A stretch of 16,131 nucleotides of DNA from Thermoproteota archaeon. Its GTDB lineage: Archaea; Korarchaeota; Korarchaeia; Korarchaeales; Korarchaeaceae. Under the pieces are notes generated by a model. That model ran no database searches. It saw only the letters and a program-made list of their open reading frames with translations, and was not told where the DNA came from. The DNA lies in NCBI GenBank assembly GCA_003661265.1, contig QMVU01000002.1, positions 1 through 16,131 of the forward strand, given 5' to 3'. Below are positions 1 to 6,367 of this stretch, one piece after another. Made by a program: the position numbers and the translations under genes. Each line of letters starts with the position of its first letter. Positions within the stretch are counted from its first letter, which is position 1.

Positions 1-54
1 AAGGGGATGAAGTCGTTTTTCGAGGACCTAATGTCAGGAAAGGAGGAAGAGTAA
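1..54 (+). CDS. C-terminal tail of an upstream gene (partial)
   Basis: The first 17 codons are open in frame 1 and end at a TAA at 52-54. The visible tail reads KGMKSFFEDLMSGKEEE, an acidic and probably helical end. Nothing can be said of the function because the body of the gene lies outside the window. The next gene, 73 bases on, has its own TATA-like box, so the two are probably separate transcripts. The call rests only on the open frame and its protein-like composition. Confidence 0.55.
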   Translation, partial: KGMKSFFEDLMSGKEEE

Positions 55-96
55 AGAAGTAGAGTAGAGGAAGCATGATTACCTGCATAGGGGAGA

Positions 97-107
97 AGGG
101 TTTTAAC
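97..107 (+). promoter_or_regulatory. TATA-like box and upstream purines, leaderless promoter
   Basis: AAGGGTTTTAA precedes the TTG start at 128. The centre of TTTTAA (101-106) is about 25 bases before the TTG, the usual distance from an archaeal TATA box to the transcription start. The transcript would therefore begin at or next to the start codon. No ribosome binding site is visible, which fits leaderless translation. The same AGGGTTTTAA string occurs at 8601-8610. Confidence 0.5.
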
Positions 108-127
108 CTTTCACGCCTAAATCTACA

Positions 128-712
128 TTGGTGGTTCTGTTGCAACTCATCTCAGAACCATATACCTACCTGCTTATTGCGATCATCACGGTAATCCTAG
201 CTTACAGGGTAATAGTCGCTCTGGCATTCGGGATCCTGGCGTCAAAGCTCAGGGGGAGGTTTGGCGTCTCAAAAAAGGAGATGGCCTACATCGTCATAGC
301 TAGCTTCTTCGATACCGTGCTTGGAATATTCATCCTAGCCATAAGCGCGCTGACGAAGGAGGGAGATCCTAGGAAGGCTAGGAGGATAATTTCAAGGATG
401 AAAGAGGATGGCTCCAGGGTTCTAAACACTTTAGGGGGAATCCAGGATCCATCGATTGTTAACTTATCCAAGGACGTGGAGTTGTTCGTCCAGAAGCTCT
501 CCCAAGTTGAGGAGGATCCTGGCATAGGATCTGAGGAGGCTATAGATATCTTGGAGAAGATGGAGGCAGAGCTCCTTTACATAAGGGATAAGGCCGACGA
601 CATAAGCGTGGAAACGGATCAAAGGGCCAGGGCAAAGGTAGTTGCCTTGTGCGAAAAAAGGACAAAGGTGCTCTCGGAATTAATGCGCAAACTTTTGGCT
701 ACACTATCCTAA
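128..712 (+). CDS. Two-helix membrane protein with cytoplasmic helical domain, function unknown
   Basis: This 194-residue protein is not a family I recognise. Two hydrophobic segments lie at about residues 12-38 and 53-75, separated by a short basic loop (KLRGRFGVSKK). The remaining 120 residues are charged and look helical, with runs such as EEAIDILEKMEAELLYIRDKADD that suggest a coiled-coil or helical bundle. The basic loop suggests that loop is cytoplasmic. The TTG start is chosen because it lies about 25 bases downstream of a TATA-like box and there is no ribosome binding site for a later start; GTG at 131 is equally possible. The next gene is on the other strand, so this appears to be a single-gene transcript. 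Likely a membrane-associated scaffold or regulator, but that is inference. Confidence 0.75.
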   Translation: MVVLLQLISEPYTYLLIAIITVILAYRVIVALAFGILASKLRGRFGVSKKEMAYIVIASFFDTVLGIFILAISALTKEGDPRKARRIISRMKEDGSRVLNTLGGIQDPSIVNLSKDVELFVQKLSQVEEDPGIGSEEAIDILEKMEAELLYIRDKADDISVETDQRARAKVVALCEKRTKVLSELMRKLLATLS

Positions 713-733
713 GCGCTTCTCTGTGCTACTAGA

Positions 734-1108
734 TTAAGCCTCCTTAGTCTCCTCTTCTCCTTCCCTCAGCTTCTTTATGAGATCTGCTATCTCTTTAACA
801 GCTTCCTTAGGTTCCTTCTCCTCCTGCTTAGCCTTCTCCTTTCCTGCAACTATTAGTCCCGTGAGGACGGCCGCACCTAGTTCAAGCAGATCCTCCTTTT
901 GCTTCTCGGGGAGATACTCCTTCGCTATCCTTGCAAGCTTTTCTTTCATGCTCAAGCTCTCATCCGATAATATCTCCATGATCTCCTTCCTCTCAAGTAT
1001 AGTTGCTAAGAGCGCGTATGTCGCTGCCGAAGAGGCAATTGCCTTCAAAAGGGCTTTAGAGGTAGTCTCTTCCTTACTCTTTTCCTTCTCCTTTTCACCC
1101 ATCTTCAT
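734..1108 (-). CDS. Small charged helical protein, function unknown
   Basis: The 124-residue product has very charged ends (GEKEKEKSKEE at the start, LREGEEETKEA at the end) and two moderately hydrophobic helical stretches at about residues 20-40 and 73-90. The second (LLELGAAVLTGLIVAG) could be a membrane helix or a buried helix. I recognise no family. The serine- and phenylalanine-rich plus-strand frame over the same DNA is a shadow: its composition is not protein-like, whereas the minus frame has the Lys/Glu-rich look of its neighbours. A TATA-like box at 1135-1142 would start transcription within a few bases of the ATG at 1108. A second ATG at 1102 is an alternative start. Confidence 0.7.
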   Translation of the reverse strand: MKMGEKEKEKSKEETTSKALLKAIASSAATYALLATILERKEIMEILSDESLSMKEKLARIAKEYLPEKQKEDLLELGAAVLTGLIVAGKEKAKQEEKEPKEAVKEIADLIKKLREGEEETKEA

Positions 1109-1134
1109 CCCTATTCCCTTCTTGTCAGGAATCC

Positions 1135-1142
1135 TATATTAA
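1135..1142 (-). promoter_or_regulatory. TATA-like box for the small charged protein gene
   Basis: On the minus strand the sequence AGGTTAATATAGG contains TTAATATA centred at about 1138.5. This is about 30 bases before the ATG at 1108, giving a predicted leader of only a few bases. Confidence 0.4.
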
Positions 1143-1212
1143 CCTTTTGTGATCTTTGGTTACCTTTTTCTAGGGGAGATGGGAGTTCTATCGAAGAGCC
1201 AACGGTTTTAAG

Positions 1213-1233
1213 ATGATCTAATCGTTTGATCAT
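1213..1233. repeat. Short inverted repeat ATGATC / GATCAT upstream of the Roadblock gene
   Basis: Six-base arms at 1213-1218 and 1228-1233 are separated by nine bases, in the intergenic region between the divergent genes starting at 1108 and 1293. The arm ATGATC also occurs inside the perfect palindrome at 5383-5400. It could be a regulator site, but arms this short also occur by chance. Confidence 0.25.
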
Positions 1234-1292
1234 TAGGGATTTTTGAGGAAATATTTTTCAAGTTTACAGCGTTTAACTTTGTTACAATAAGG

Positions 1293-1712
1293 GTGTCAAC
1301 CTTGGAGTTCAGAAAAAATATGGAGACAACGCTAGCAGGACTTACCTCGCTCCTAGGAGTCAACGCTGTCATAATATCCGATATGGAAGGTAATAAGGCA
1401 TATTCATGGTACAGAACGGATCTCGACAAGAGGGACATTCGAACTTCGGGAGAAGAGCTCGTAAGCATGTTAAAATTCTCACAAGCCCTTGGAGTCAACT
1501 CCAACATCGGAGGGCTGACCAACGTCATCGTCAGGGGTTCTAGAGGGGTAGCCATACTGGCTCCCTTGAGGGACTCCTTCATCCTGTTCGTCTCAGCTGA
1601 TCAAAGGGCTAACTTAGCGCTTCTGCTGGTAAGAATAAGGAGGGCTGCCGAGAGGCTCATGGGGATTCTGGGAGGAGAGAGGCTTGGAGGAGAAGCTTAT
1701 CTCAGCCCTTGA
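1293..1712 (+). CDS. Roadblock/LC7-domain protein
   Basis: A single Roadblock/LC7 domain fills most of the 139 residues. Visible hallmarks are LTSLLGVNAVIISDMEGN near residues 17-34 (the conserved first helix, first strand and turn) and DSFILFVSADQRANLALLLV at 94-113 followed by a basic helix RIRRAAERLMGIL, which matches the family ending. Roadblock proteins form dimers that bind or regulate small GTPases (MglB with MglA, and Ragulator subunits), but no GTPase gene is in the window. The stop lies 29 bases inside the next gene, so the protein is probably co-translated with the TldD/TldE pair. GTG at 1293 has no ribosome binding site. TTG at 1302, about 27 bases after the TTTAAC box at 1272-1277, is an alternative leaderless start. 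Confidence 0.82.
   Translation: MSTLEFRKNMETTLAGLTSLLGVNAVIISDMEGNKAYSWYRTDLDKRDIRTSGEELVSMLKFSQALGVNSNIGGLTNVIVRGSRGVAILAPLRDSFILFVSADQRANLALLLVRIRRAAERLMGILGGERLGGEAYLSP
1670..1677 (+). promoter_or_regulatory. Ribosome binding site GGGAGGAG fixing the TTG start of the TldD-like gene
   Basis: The purine run lies six bases before TTG 1684, inside the end of the Roadblock gene. It supports a TTG start with a 29-base overlap between the two genes. Confidence 0.6.
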
Positions 1713-3066
1713 GAGGGCCAAGGAGCTAGGGGCCTCTTACGCGGACATTAGGATCACGAAGTCCTTCAGGACTAGGATGACCGTGATAAATGGGAAGGTT
1801 AAAAGCGTAGTTCCCAGCATAGAGCTGAGGGTCGGCATAAGGGCTTTGTACCAGGGGTTATGGGGTTTCGCGTCCTGCAACTCGACGTCAAGAGAGGATC
1901 TCCTCGAGACCTCTTCAAATGCGATGAAGATAGCCAGGGCAGGGGCCAGTACGGGTGTAAGCCCTGTCCGACTTGCTGAAGTTAGGAGCGTGATAGATAG
2001 AGTTGAATTAGAGGAAATAAGTGACTCTAGGAAGATTCCATTGGAGGAGAAGCAGGAAATCATTTTGGAGTCGGACAGGACAGCCAGAGAGCTGGATCCT
2101 AGGATCATGAGGACGCAGTTTGATTACGAGGATAGCGTCGTCGAGAGGTATCTCCTCAGCACAGATGGCCAGCAGATATATGAAGTTAACCCGTTCACAA
2201 GCTTAAGGTTGACTATTACAGCAAGAGAGGGTGAGAGAATAGAGAGAACAATAGGAAGGCTTGCTGCTAGCGCAGGACAGGAGCTAATGGCCTACGTGGA
2301 TCCAATGGAAATGGCCCGGAGGCTTGCTATGGATGCCCTAAGCCTTTTGAAGGCGAAGCAATCGCCCTCAGGAAGGATGCCTGTGGTCGTCGACAATAAG
2401 ATCTCCGGACTAATAGCTCTGTGCGTCGACTTAATGGCGACAGCAACTCTGGCCTCCATGCCGGAGAGCGAGATGGGCGTTTTCCACAAGAAATTGGGGG
2501 AGAAGGTACTTCCTGAATCCTTAGACATAACAGACGATCCGTCTTCGCCAGGATTGCCTGCCTCCTACAGGTACGACGAAGAGGGGGTTGAGTCCAGGCC
2601 CCTAAAAGTTGTGGAAGCTGGGGTGCTGAAGGGATACCTGCACTCTAGGGAGACAGCGTATAAACATGGAACTAGCCCTACCGGACATGCTAGGGCTCCA
2701 AACGCCTCCTTCCTTCCGGTTCCCATGGTATCAAACGCGATGATCGGTCCAAAGGATTACACGTTTGAAGAACTCGTCGAGGACGTTGATGAAGGGATTT
2801 ACGTGAAAGGGCTCATAGGAGCCTCAATAGGGAGGTTCGTCCAGTGCAAAACCGTTATGGCACACCCAATAGAGAGGGGGGAGGTTAAGGATGAGGTGCT
2901 GAGAGGGCCCTCCATAAGGCTTGATCTCTTGAAAGACCTTTTTTCAATAGACGCAGTTGGCTCTGACTATGACTACCTTCCCCTAAGGCTAACCAGAGCA
3001 GACGAGGCCTACTCTGTCTCCGGAGGAGGACCTCACCTCAGGTTCAGTCAGCTGGAGGTGATCTGA
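1684..3066 (+). CDS. TldD-family protein lacking the zinc motif
   Basis: The 460-residue protein has the TldD/PmbA fold signature throughout: an N-terminal domain (GASYADIRI near residues 16-24, then KVKSVVPSIELRVGIRAL), a middle domain, and the C-terminal beta-domain with the DEEG..S..LKVVEAGVLKGYLHSR stretch and the GGGPHLRFSQLEV ending typical of TldD. TldD is normally the catalytic half of a TldD-TldE metalloprotease that cuts small unfolded peptides and matures some modified peptides. Here the position that should carry HExxxH reads LCVDLM (residues 246-251), and the usual C-terminal Cys-Gly-Lys is also absent. The protein may therefore be a non-catalytic paralog or use another mechanism. 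It overlaps the Roadblock gene and abuts the TldE-like gene with no spacer. Confidence 0.88.
   Translation: MEEKLISALERAKELGASYADIRITKSFRTRMTVINGKVKSVVPSIELRVGIRALYQGLWGFASCNSTSREDLLETSSNAMKIARAGASTGVSPVRLAEVRSVIDRVELEEISDSRKIPLEEKQEIILESDRTARELDPRIMRTQFDYEDSVVERYLLSTDGQQIYEVNPFTSLRLTITAREGERIERTIGRLAASAGQELMAYVDPMEMARRLAMDALSLLKAKQSPSGRMPVVVDNKISGLIALCVDLMATATLASMPESEMGVFHKKLGEKVLPESLDITDDPSSPGLPASYRYDEEGVESRPLKVVEAGVLKGYLHSRETAYKHGTSPTGHARAPNASFLPVPMVSNAMIGPKDYTFEELVEDVDEGIYVKGLIGASIGRFVQCKTVMAHPIERGEVKDEVLRGPSIRLDLLKDLFSIDAVGSDYDYLPLRLTRADEAYSVSGGGPHLRFSQLEVI
3054..3063 (+). promoter_or_regulatory. Full-length ribosome binding site for the TldE-like gene
   Basis: GGAGGTGATC is a full-length match to the complement of the archaeal 16S rRNA tail. 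It sits at the end of the TldD-like gene and is followed by TGATTG, in which the stop TGA (3064-3066) directly abuts the TTG start at 3067. It fixes the TTG as the start and implies translational coupling of the pair. Confidence 0.75.
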
Positions 3067-4449
3067 TTGGATCCTGAAGAAATAAGGAACTTCGTTCAAA
3101 TGGCCTTAGAGGAAGTTGAACAGGCAGAAGTCTTCTTCCTCAAGAAGAGGAGCGAGAAAAGCTCAATAGTGAGGGAGGCCGGGGAGAGGAAATTCTTTGG
3201 CCAGTCAATAGATGACAGGGGAGTGGCGTTTAGGGTAAAGCTTGGGGAGAAGCTTGGTTTTGCCTACAGCTCAGACCTGGGGGAGGGATCCATAAGGTTT
3301 ACGATAAAACAAGCAATTGCTTCGGCGAGGGAGGTTGAAGGATTTGAATCCTTCCCGAGCTACTCCGGAATGGAGAGAAGGGTCGAATACGATGAGGAAG
3401 TGGAGGCATTGGATGAGGAGCGTATGCTCGAACTCGTTAAGGAGATGGAGAAAGCCGCCTCCTCTTACGGATCCAACATCGTCCCCATAGACCTTACAGT
3501 CGAGAAGGCTATAGTCCAGACAGCTGTCTTCAACTCTGAAGGCTCTCAGCTGATTCAAGAGGGCACTTATGTGGGGGCTTCAGCAACTCTAAGCTTCAAA
3601 AGGGAGAGGCCCATTCAGTACGGCAAAAGCCAGCTTGCTAGGAGCCTAGACCTAATAGACCCAAGGTCTCTGGTTGAAGAAATCTCTAACGAACTTCTTA
3701 GCCTTTCTAAAGACCCTGTGGATATAGAGAGTGGCTATTATTCCGCCTTGCTCTCACCTGATGTCGTTACAGAACTCTTAAGCTATTCTTTCGTTAACTC
3801 CTTGTGTGCAGATCAGGTGAGAACGGGAGTTTCCCCTCTGGCAGAGAAATTAGGGGAGAGCATAGCAGCTCCCCAGGTAACGATACTGGATGATGCTACT
3901 TATGAAGGAGGTCTTTATACAACGGCATTTGATGACGAGGGAGTCCCCTCCTCCAGGACCTTCCTTATAGAGGAAGGCGTCTTGAAGGGGTACCTGTACG
4001 ATACCCTTCTTGGCAAGTTGAGGGAATTCAGGAGCACTGGAAATTGCGTCAGGTGGGAAAGCCCTCTATGGGATAGGTTCTTCGCAAGATCCTACAAGTG
4101 CAGGCCTAGGATATGGATGAGCAACCTGATCGTAATCCCGGGCTCAGGAGGGGTTGATGATCTCATCTCAGAGATAAGTGAGGGGATATACTGCTTGGAG
4201 ATATTCTCCGGCTTTACCATGAGTCCCTCGGGGGACTTTAGTCTTCCTATCCTTAACGGTTATTACGTGAGGGAAGGGCAGATAGTGGGACCTTTGAGAG
4301 GCGTATCCATCAAGGGAAACGTGTTTGAACTCCTTAAGAAGGTGGTGAGGGTAGGGGGAGAACCGGAGATAACTGTTCCAAATAACTCCTCAGGATCTGT
4401 AGTAACCCCTCCAATACTCGTCGAAAAAATAGAGGTAGCAAGAGGCTAG
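3067..4449 (+). CDS. TldE/PmbA-family protein
   Basis: This 460-residue protein is the partner subunit of the TldD/TldE type. Family signs include an N-terminal domain with DDRGVAFRVKLGEKLGFAYS near residues 50-69 and a C-terminal domain with FDDEGVPSSRTFLIEEGVLK, then a glycine-rich segment, SPSGDFSLPILNGYYVREGQ and a beta-strand ending ILVEKIEVARG. It has no HExxxH, as expected for TldE, whose role is to shape the chamber around the TldD active site. TTG 3067 is chosen because a full ribosome binding site precedes it. Since its TldD partner also lacks the zinc motif, the pair has no visible metal site. It ends 8 bases from the convergent stop of the DUF4349-like gene. Confidence 0.88.
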   Translation: MDPEEIRNFVQMALEEVEQAEVFFLKKRSEKSSIVREAGERKFFGQSIDDRGVAFRVKLGEKLGFAYSSDLGEGSIRFTIKQAIASAREVEGFESFPSYSGMERRVEYDEEVEALDEERMLELVKEMEKAASSYGSNIVPIDLTVEKAIVQTAVFNSEGSQLIQEGTYVGASATLSFKRERPIQYGKSQLARSLDLIDPRSLVEEISNELLSLSKDPVDIESGYYSALLSPDVVTELLSYSFVNSLCADQVRTGVSPLAEKLGESIAAPQVTILDDATYEGGLYTTAFDDEGVPSSRTFLIEEGVLKGYLYDTLLGKLREFRSTGNCVRWESPLWDRFFARSYKCRPRIWMSNLIVIPGSGGVDDLISEISEGIYCLEIFSGFTMSPSGDFSLPILNGYYVREGQIVGPLRGVSIKGNVFELLKKVVRVGGEPEITVPNNSSGSVVTPPILVEKIEVARG

Positions 4450-4457
4450 CTTAGCTG

Positions 4458-5333
4458 TCAAGACCTTGATTCCTTCCTCCTCCTGTATATCCACAGACCT
4501 AACCAGCCAACCGCTCCCAGAGGAGCGGCGAAGAAGGCTCCAACTACTATGAACGATATAGCGACGTATAATGCCGTCAGAGCAAGGTTAATAAGCCTCG
4601 ATAAGTCAAATTCCGGCAGTTCTACCCCCTTCTTCTCCTGTATCGTCACGGTGAGCGTGCTGTATTCCACTTTAGACTGCAGATTCTCTAACTGAGCCTC
4701 TAACACCTCTATTTCCTCTCTCACTTGCTTTAGCCTGTCCTCCACCATCAGGACTTCCTCAACGTTTTGAGCCATTGAGAGAATCTCAAGAAGTCTTCTC
4801 TCAGCTGCCCTAGAGTTGTTCAACCTGGCCTCAAGGTCTATTATCTGATCCGTAACGTCGTATGCGTTCAGGTTTTCAGATTTAACCTCTCCCAAGCTCC
4901 TTACCGCATTCATAGCGGCGTCAAGCTTATTTGCAGGTACTTTGATCGATATAACCGCAGATCTCCTTTCGATCCATGAGCTAGCAACGTACCCGCCAAG
5001 GCTAGTTGCGATGCCCATTACAGCCTTGGCCTTCTCCTGAACGGTTCCCTCCCCCACTTCAATCGTAATTTCTGCTTCGTATGCCATTGCCCTGCCCTGA
5101 GTTTGGGCGTACTGAATTATCCTCTCCTCTGCGCCTTGCTCAGCATAGGCGGCCTTCTGAGTAACGCCTATTCTTGGAAGGACGGGCATCGGCGCTGGCA
5201 TCATCGGGGCTTCTCTGCCTTCCCATTCGTAGTACTGACCTGCTGGAACTTGGGTCATCAGGATGTAAAGGAAGCCCGTCACTCCAAGGGCGAGTATGGC
5301 AAGTAAAGCTAATCCAATCTTTTTTAGGTTCAT
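4458..5333 (-). CDS. DUF4349-type membrane-anchored coiled-coil protein
   Basis: The 291-residue protein has an N-terminal signal anchor (about residues 6-26), a Pro/Met-rich linker, then the DUF4349 body. The order is typical: a beta-rich part (MAYEAEITIEVGEGTVQEKA, 83-102; GGYVASSWIERRSAVISIKV, 113-132), a segment DVTDQIIDLEARLNN starting a long coiled coil (about 162-222), a strand (VEYSTLTVTIQEK), and a C-terminal hydrophobic region (about 248-282) ending in basic RRRKESR. The body therefore probably lies outside the cell between two membrane anchors. The biochemical role of the family is not known; in bacteria it is often a lipoprotein. It has its own TATA-like box and a palindrome upstream. 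Confidence 0.88.
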   Translation of the reverse strand: MNLKKIGLALLAILALGVTGFLYILMTQVPAGQYYEWEGREAPMMPAPMPVLPRIGVTQKAAYAEQGAEERIIQYAQTQGRAMAYEAEITIEVGEGTVQEKAKAVMGIATSLGGYVASSWIERRSAVISIKVPANKLDAAMNAVRSLGEVKSENLNAYDVTDQIIDLEARLNNSRAAERRLLEILSMAQNVEEVLMVEDRLKQVREEIEVLEAQLENLQSKVEYSTLTVTIQEKKGVELPEFDLSRLINLALTALYVAISFIVVGAFFAAPLGAVGWLGLWIYRRRKESRS

Positions 5334-5361
5334 TTTCGTTCAACTGACCTTTCCATCGTCT

Positions 5362-5370
5362 CTTATAAAG
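5362..5370 (-). promoter_or_regulatory. TATA box for the DUF4349-like gene
   Basis: On the minus strand CTTTATAAG is centred at 5366, 33 bases before the ATG at 5333. Transcription would start near 5340, giving a leader of about seven bases. No ribosome binding site is visible. Confidence 0.55.
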
Positions 5371-5382
5371 TGCAGAGGTTCG

Positions 5383-5400
5383 CTTCAATGATCATTGAAG
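5383..5400. repeat. Perfect 18-base palindrome CTTCAATGATCATTGAAG
   Basis: All 18 bases are self-complementary. The palindrome begins four bases after the stop codon of the TIGR04076-like gene and its centre is about 25 bases upstream of the TATA box of the DUF4349-like gene. It may be a binding site for a dimeric regulator acting upstream of the promoter, or a hairpin at the 3' end of the preceding transcript. It has no T-run downstream on the minus strand, which makes the regulator site the better reading. Confidence 0.6.
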
Positions 5401-5404
5401 TAAA

Positions 5405-5692
5405 TCAATCCTCTAAGCTCAGCTCGAAGAGGACGGAACCCCCCTTCGTGATGGGAGGTCCTGGGTCTGGACACTTGAGGTAGCCCTTTGCTCCCTTCCC
5501 AATACCTATCTCTTTGGGAGAGTGCCCATGAGTTAGGGCCCACAGGAAGTGGGAGATCGCGTTAAGGGCATGGATGCAAATGTCGCATTCATGCCCCCTC
5601 TTTATGAAGAAGTCCTCAAACAGGAACTCATCCCCTTCAGAGAAAACCGGGCAATGCCCATCCACCTTAGCAACTCTAACGCGAACCCTCAA
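5405..5692 (-). CDS. TIGR04076-like small cysteine protein
   Basis: With the start proposed here the product has 95 residues. The pattern matches the TIGR04076 family: an N-terminal strand (RVRVRVAKVDGHCP), GDEF, a CDICIHALNAISHFLWAL segment, and the ending CPDPG..ITKGGSVLFEL. Cysteines are at 14, 36, 39 and 74 and there are several histidines, so metal or redox chemistry is possible, but the family function is unknown. The frame is open six codons further to a TTG at 5710. However, those codons contain a GGGGAGGT ribosome binding site (5706-5699) lying seven bases before TTG 5692, which argues for the shorter form. It lies 44 bases downstream of the ribbon-helix-helix gene on the same strand and may be cotranscribed. 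Confidence 0.82.
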   Translation of the reverse strand: MRVRVRVAKVDGHCPVFSEGDEFLFEDFFIKRGHECDICIHALNAISHFLWALTHGHSPKEIGIGKGAKGYLKCPDPGPPITKGGSVLFELSLED

Positions 5693-5736
5693 GTAAAGAC
5701 CTCCCCTCAATAGCTCTTAGGTTGGAAATTAAGCGA

Positions 5737-6231
5737 TTACCCTTCCTTCTTGCTCCTCAGCTCTGAGAGCCTCCTCTTAACCTCGCTCAACATCTCCTGA
5801 TACTCCTTCAATAAGAGCTCCTTAACATCATCAGGCAACATCGAAATTTCCTCTATCTTCCTCAGGATTTCTTGCTTCTCCCTCTCAAGTGCGGCCTCAT
5901 CGTACCTCGTCAGGTAGAAGCTCATGGCCTCGTTCATCACTTCCCCTATTGTAACCCCTCTGATCTCGGCTATCTCCCTTATCCTTGAGTAGAGGGTTCT
6001 GTCCAGGTTCCTTATGGGTATCGGCCTCTTATGCCAATGGACCTCTTCCTCAAGTAGCCTGGGTCTCACAGCTACAACAGCTCTGGGAGCGAGCATGGCT
6101 CCTCTGAATGCTCCTCTTATAGCTTTCTCTATCATCAGACCAATTCTCTTGCTGAATTCCTCCGCCCATTCCTCCCATCTCTTCTCAAATTCCTCCCATC
6201 TCTCCTCCCAGTTCTCCTTCCCCTCCTCCAT
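5737..6231 (-). CDS. Ribbon-helix-helix DNA-binding protein with charged helical arms
   Basis: The 164-residue product has three parts. Residues 1-40 form a Trp/Glu-rich amphipathic helix with tryptophans at 8, 12, 19 and 22 in near-heptad spacing. Residues 69-110 match a ribbon-helix-helix fold: a strand RPIPIRNLD, a helix RTLYSRIREIAEIRG, the turn VTI, and a second helix GEVMNEAMSFYLTRY. Residues 112-164 are a Lys/Glu-rich helical tail that may be a coiled coil. Such proteins bind DNA as dimers, the strand entering the major groove. The ATG start has AGGTGAT just upstream. An inverted repeat between its TATA box and start codon suggests it controls its own transcription. The arms are unusual for this class and could drive oligomer formation or membrane contact. 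Confidence 0.78.
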   Translation of the reverse strand: MEEGKENWEERWEEFEKRWEEWAEEFSKRIGLMIEKAIRGAFRGAMLAPRAVVAVRPRLLEEEVHWHKRPIPIRNLDRTLYSRIREIAEIRGVTIGEVMNEAMSFYLTRYDEAALEREKQEILRKIEEISMLPDDVKELLLKEYQEMLSEVKRRLSELRSKKEG

Positions 6232-6234
6232 GTC

Positions 6235-6241
6235 ATCACCT
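6235..6241 (-). promoter_or_regulatory. Ribosome binding site AGGTGAT of the ribbon-helix-helix gene
   Basis: On the minus strand the order is AGGTGATGACATG, with the start ATG at 6231-6229. The spacing is short (three bases) but the match to the archaeal consensus is full. Confidence 0.55.
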
Positions 6242-6243
6242 AT

Positions 6244-6266
6244 TGTATAACATTATACGTTATACA
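6244..6266. promoter_or_regulatory. Probable operator: inverted repeat TGTATAAC / GTTATACA
   Basis: Eight-base perfect arms at 6244-6251 and 6259-6266 flank a seven-base spacer that carries a third copy of the half-site, TTATAC (6253-6258). The element lies between a TATA box at 6267-6274 and the ATG of the ribbon-helix-helix gene at 6231. A bound dimer would therefore cover the region where transcription of that gene starts, and could also affect the divergent protease gene. Autoregulation is inferred from position and from the encoded protein class. Confidence 0.6.
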
Positions 6267-6274
6267 TTTATAAA
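6267..6274. promoter_or_regulatory. Symmetric TATA box TTTATAAA between divergent genes
   Basis: TTTATAAA is its own reverse complement and could serve either direction. On the minus strand it predicts a transcript start near 6244, 13 bases before the ATG at 6231, in good agreement. On the plus strand it predicts a start near 6296, which is downstream of GTG 6287 and so supports a later start codon for the protease gene. Confidence 0.5.
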
Positions 6275-6367
6275 TCTTCAGTATCGGTGAGCGACGCACA
6301 AATTAGCTTCTCAACAGAGCTTGTCAGAAAGGTTATCAGCTGTCAATTCTCCACAATCTGGATTGAA

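Noticed and set aside
777..1142. Plus-strand frame of 121 codons over the small charged protein gene
   Set aside because: It is rich in Ser and Phe from antisense Lys/Glu codons, has no start signal, and the minus frame is clearly more protein-like.
3340..3358. GGATTTGAATCC resembling a tRNA T-arm
   Set aside because: It lies inside the conserved TldE coding sequence and there is no matching acceptor stem or anticodon arm around it.
4445..4462. Small inverted repeat GCTAGCTTAGC between convergent genes as a terminator
   Set aside because: Arms are only four bases and there is no T-run on either strand.
6168..6220. 21-base tandem-like repeat CTCCCATCTC
   Set aside because: It follows from the heptad-spaced Trp-Glu-Glu codons of the helix in the ribbon-helix-helix protein and is not an independent DNA element.
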